Origin: an uncultured Holdemanella sp.
GTDB taxonomy: Bacteria; Bacillota_I; Bacilli_A; Erysipelotrichales; Erysipelotrichaceae
Assembly (NCBI GenBank): GCA_900754615.1
Contig: CAAEDN010000115.1
Coordinates: 1 to 30,215, forward strand
Length of the DNA: 30,215 nucleotides
Direction of reading: 5' to 3'
Part shown: positions 30,195 through 30,215 of the stretch, one piece after another
Position numbering within the stretch: the stretch's first letter is position 1
How the letters are laid out: every line of letters begins with the position of its first letter
The notes under the pieces: model-generated
Told to the model about the DNA's origin: nothing
Seen by the model: only the letters and a program-made list of their open reading frames with translations
Database searches by the model: none
Program-made: the position numbers and the translations under genes

Positions 30195-30215
30195 ATCTCT
30201 CTCCTAAAAATAATA

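Overview
The window looks like chromosome from a low-GC Bacillota, most likely an Erysipelotrichia-type gut or oral commensal. This rests on AT-rich codon use, strong AGGAGG-type ribosome binding sites, intrinsic terminators, late-competence comF genes, several PTS and PRD genes, and a PrfA-like Crp regulator; the rank below phylum is inference. There is no rRNA, tRNA, CRISPR, prophage or transposase. Most of the window is housekeeping or transport genes in compact operons.

Layout. 1-102 is one copy of a dispersed repeat. 176-1843 encodes a PAS-GGDEF-EAL c-di-GMP phosphodiesterase. 2047-8160 is an oligopeptide ABC transporter operon (oppA, B, C, D, F) ending in a 63-residue membrane protein, followed by the oligopeptidase gene pepF, a natural partner for peptide uptake. 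9897-11609 holds rpmE (zinc-type bL31) and a class I/II aminotransferase. 11623-14800 holds comFA, overlapping comFC, and a single-pass membrane coiled-coil protein of unknown function. 14833-17238 holds a GlmU that lacks most of its acetyltransferase domain, prs and an ArsC/Spx-like protein, converging on tatD. 18013-19604 holds a DUF3284-like protein, a 57-residue exported or membrane peptide, and a PrfA-like Crp regulator with a PrfA-type box in its own promoter.

19587-22296 (minus strand) is a translationally coupled pair of MATE exporters whose promoter predicts a leaderless mRNA. 22291-25735 (minus strand) is a TPR-like membrane protein, a PRD/EIIB/EIIA-type transcription regulator and deoC. 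Divergent from it, 25815-30055 encodes an ascorbate-type (Ula/Sga) PTS as separate EIIA, EIIC and EIIB, plus a split transketolase. The regulator, DERA and PTS-transketolase genes look like one catabolic module for a ketose or pentose. No UlaD, E, F or G homologue is present, so ascorbate is unlikely. The 289-bp divergent control region is dense: a second PrfA-type box, a good promoter, several TTGTGCAA-type palindromes, a cre-like core and two mutually exclusive hairpins.

Most notable at large scale: the two ends carry a 102-bp inverted repeat (101/102 identical, 1-102 against 30067-30168). The right copy contains the 3' half of a tiny ORF with a strong Shine-Dalgarno that encodes a 17-residue hydrophobic peptide. 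This resembles multicopy type I toxin-like or small-peptide modules. It could also explain a contig break or permit inversion of the 30-kb interval.
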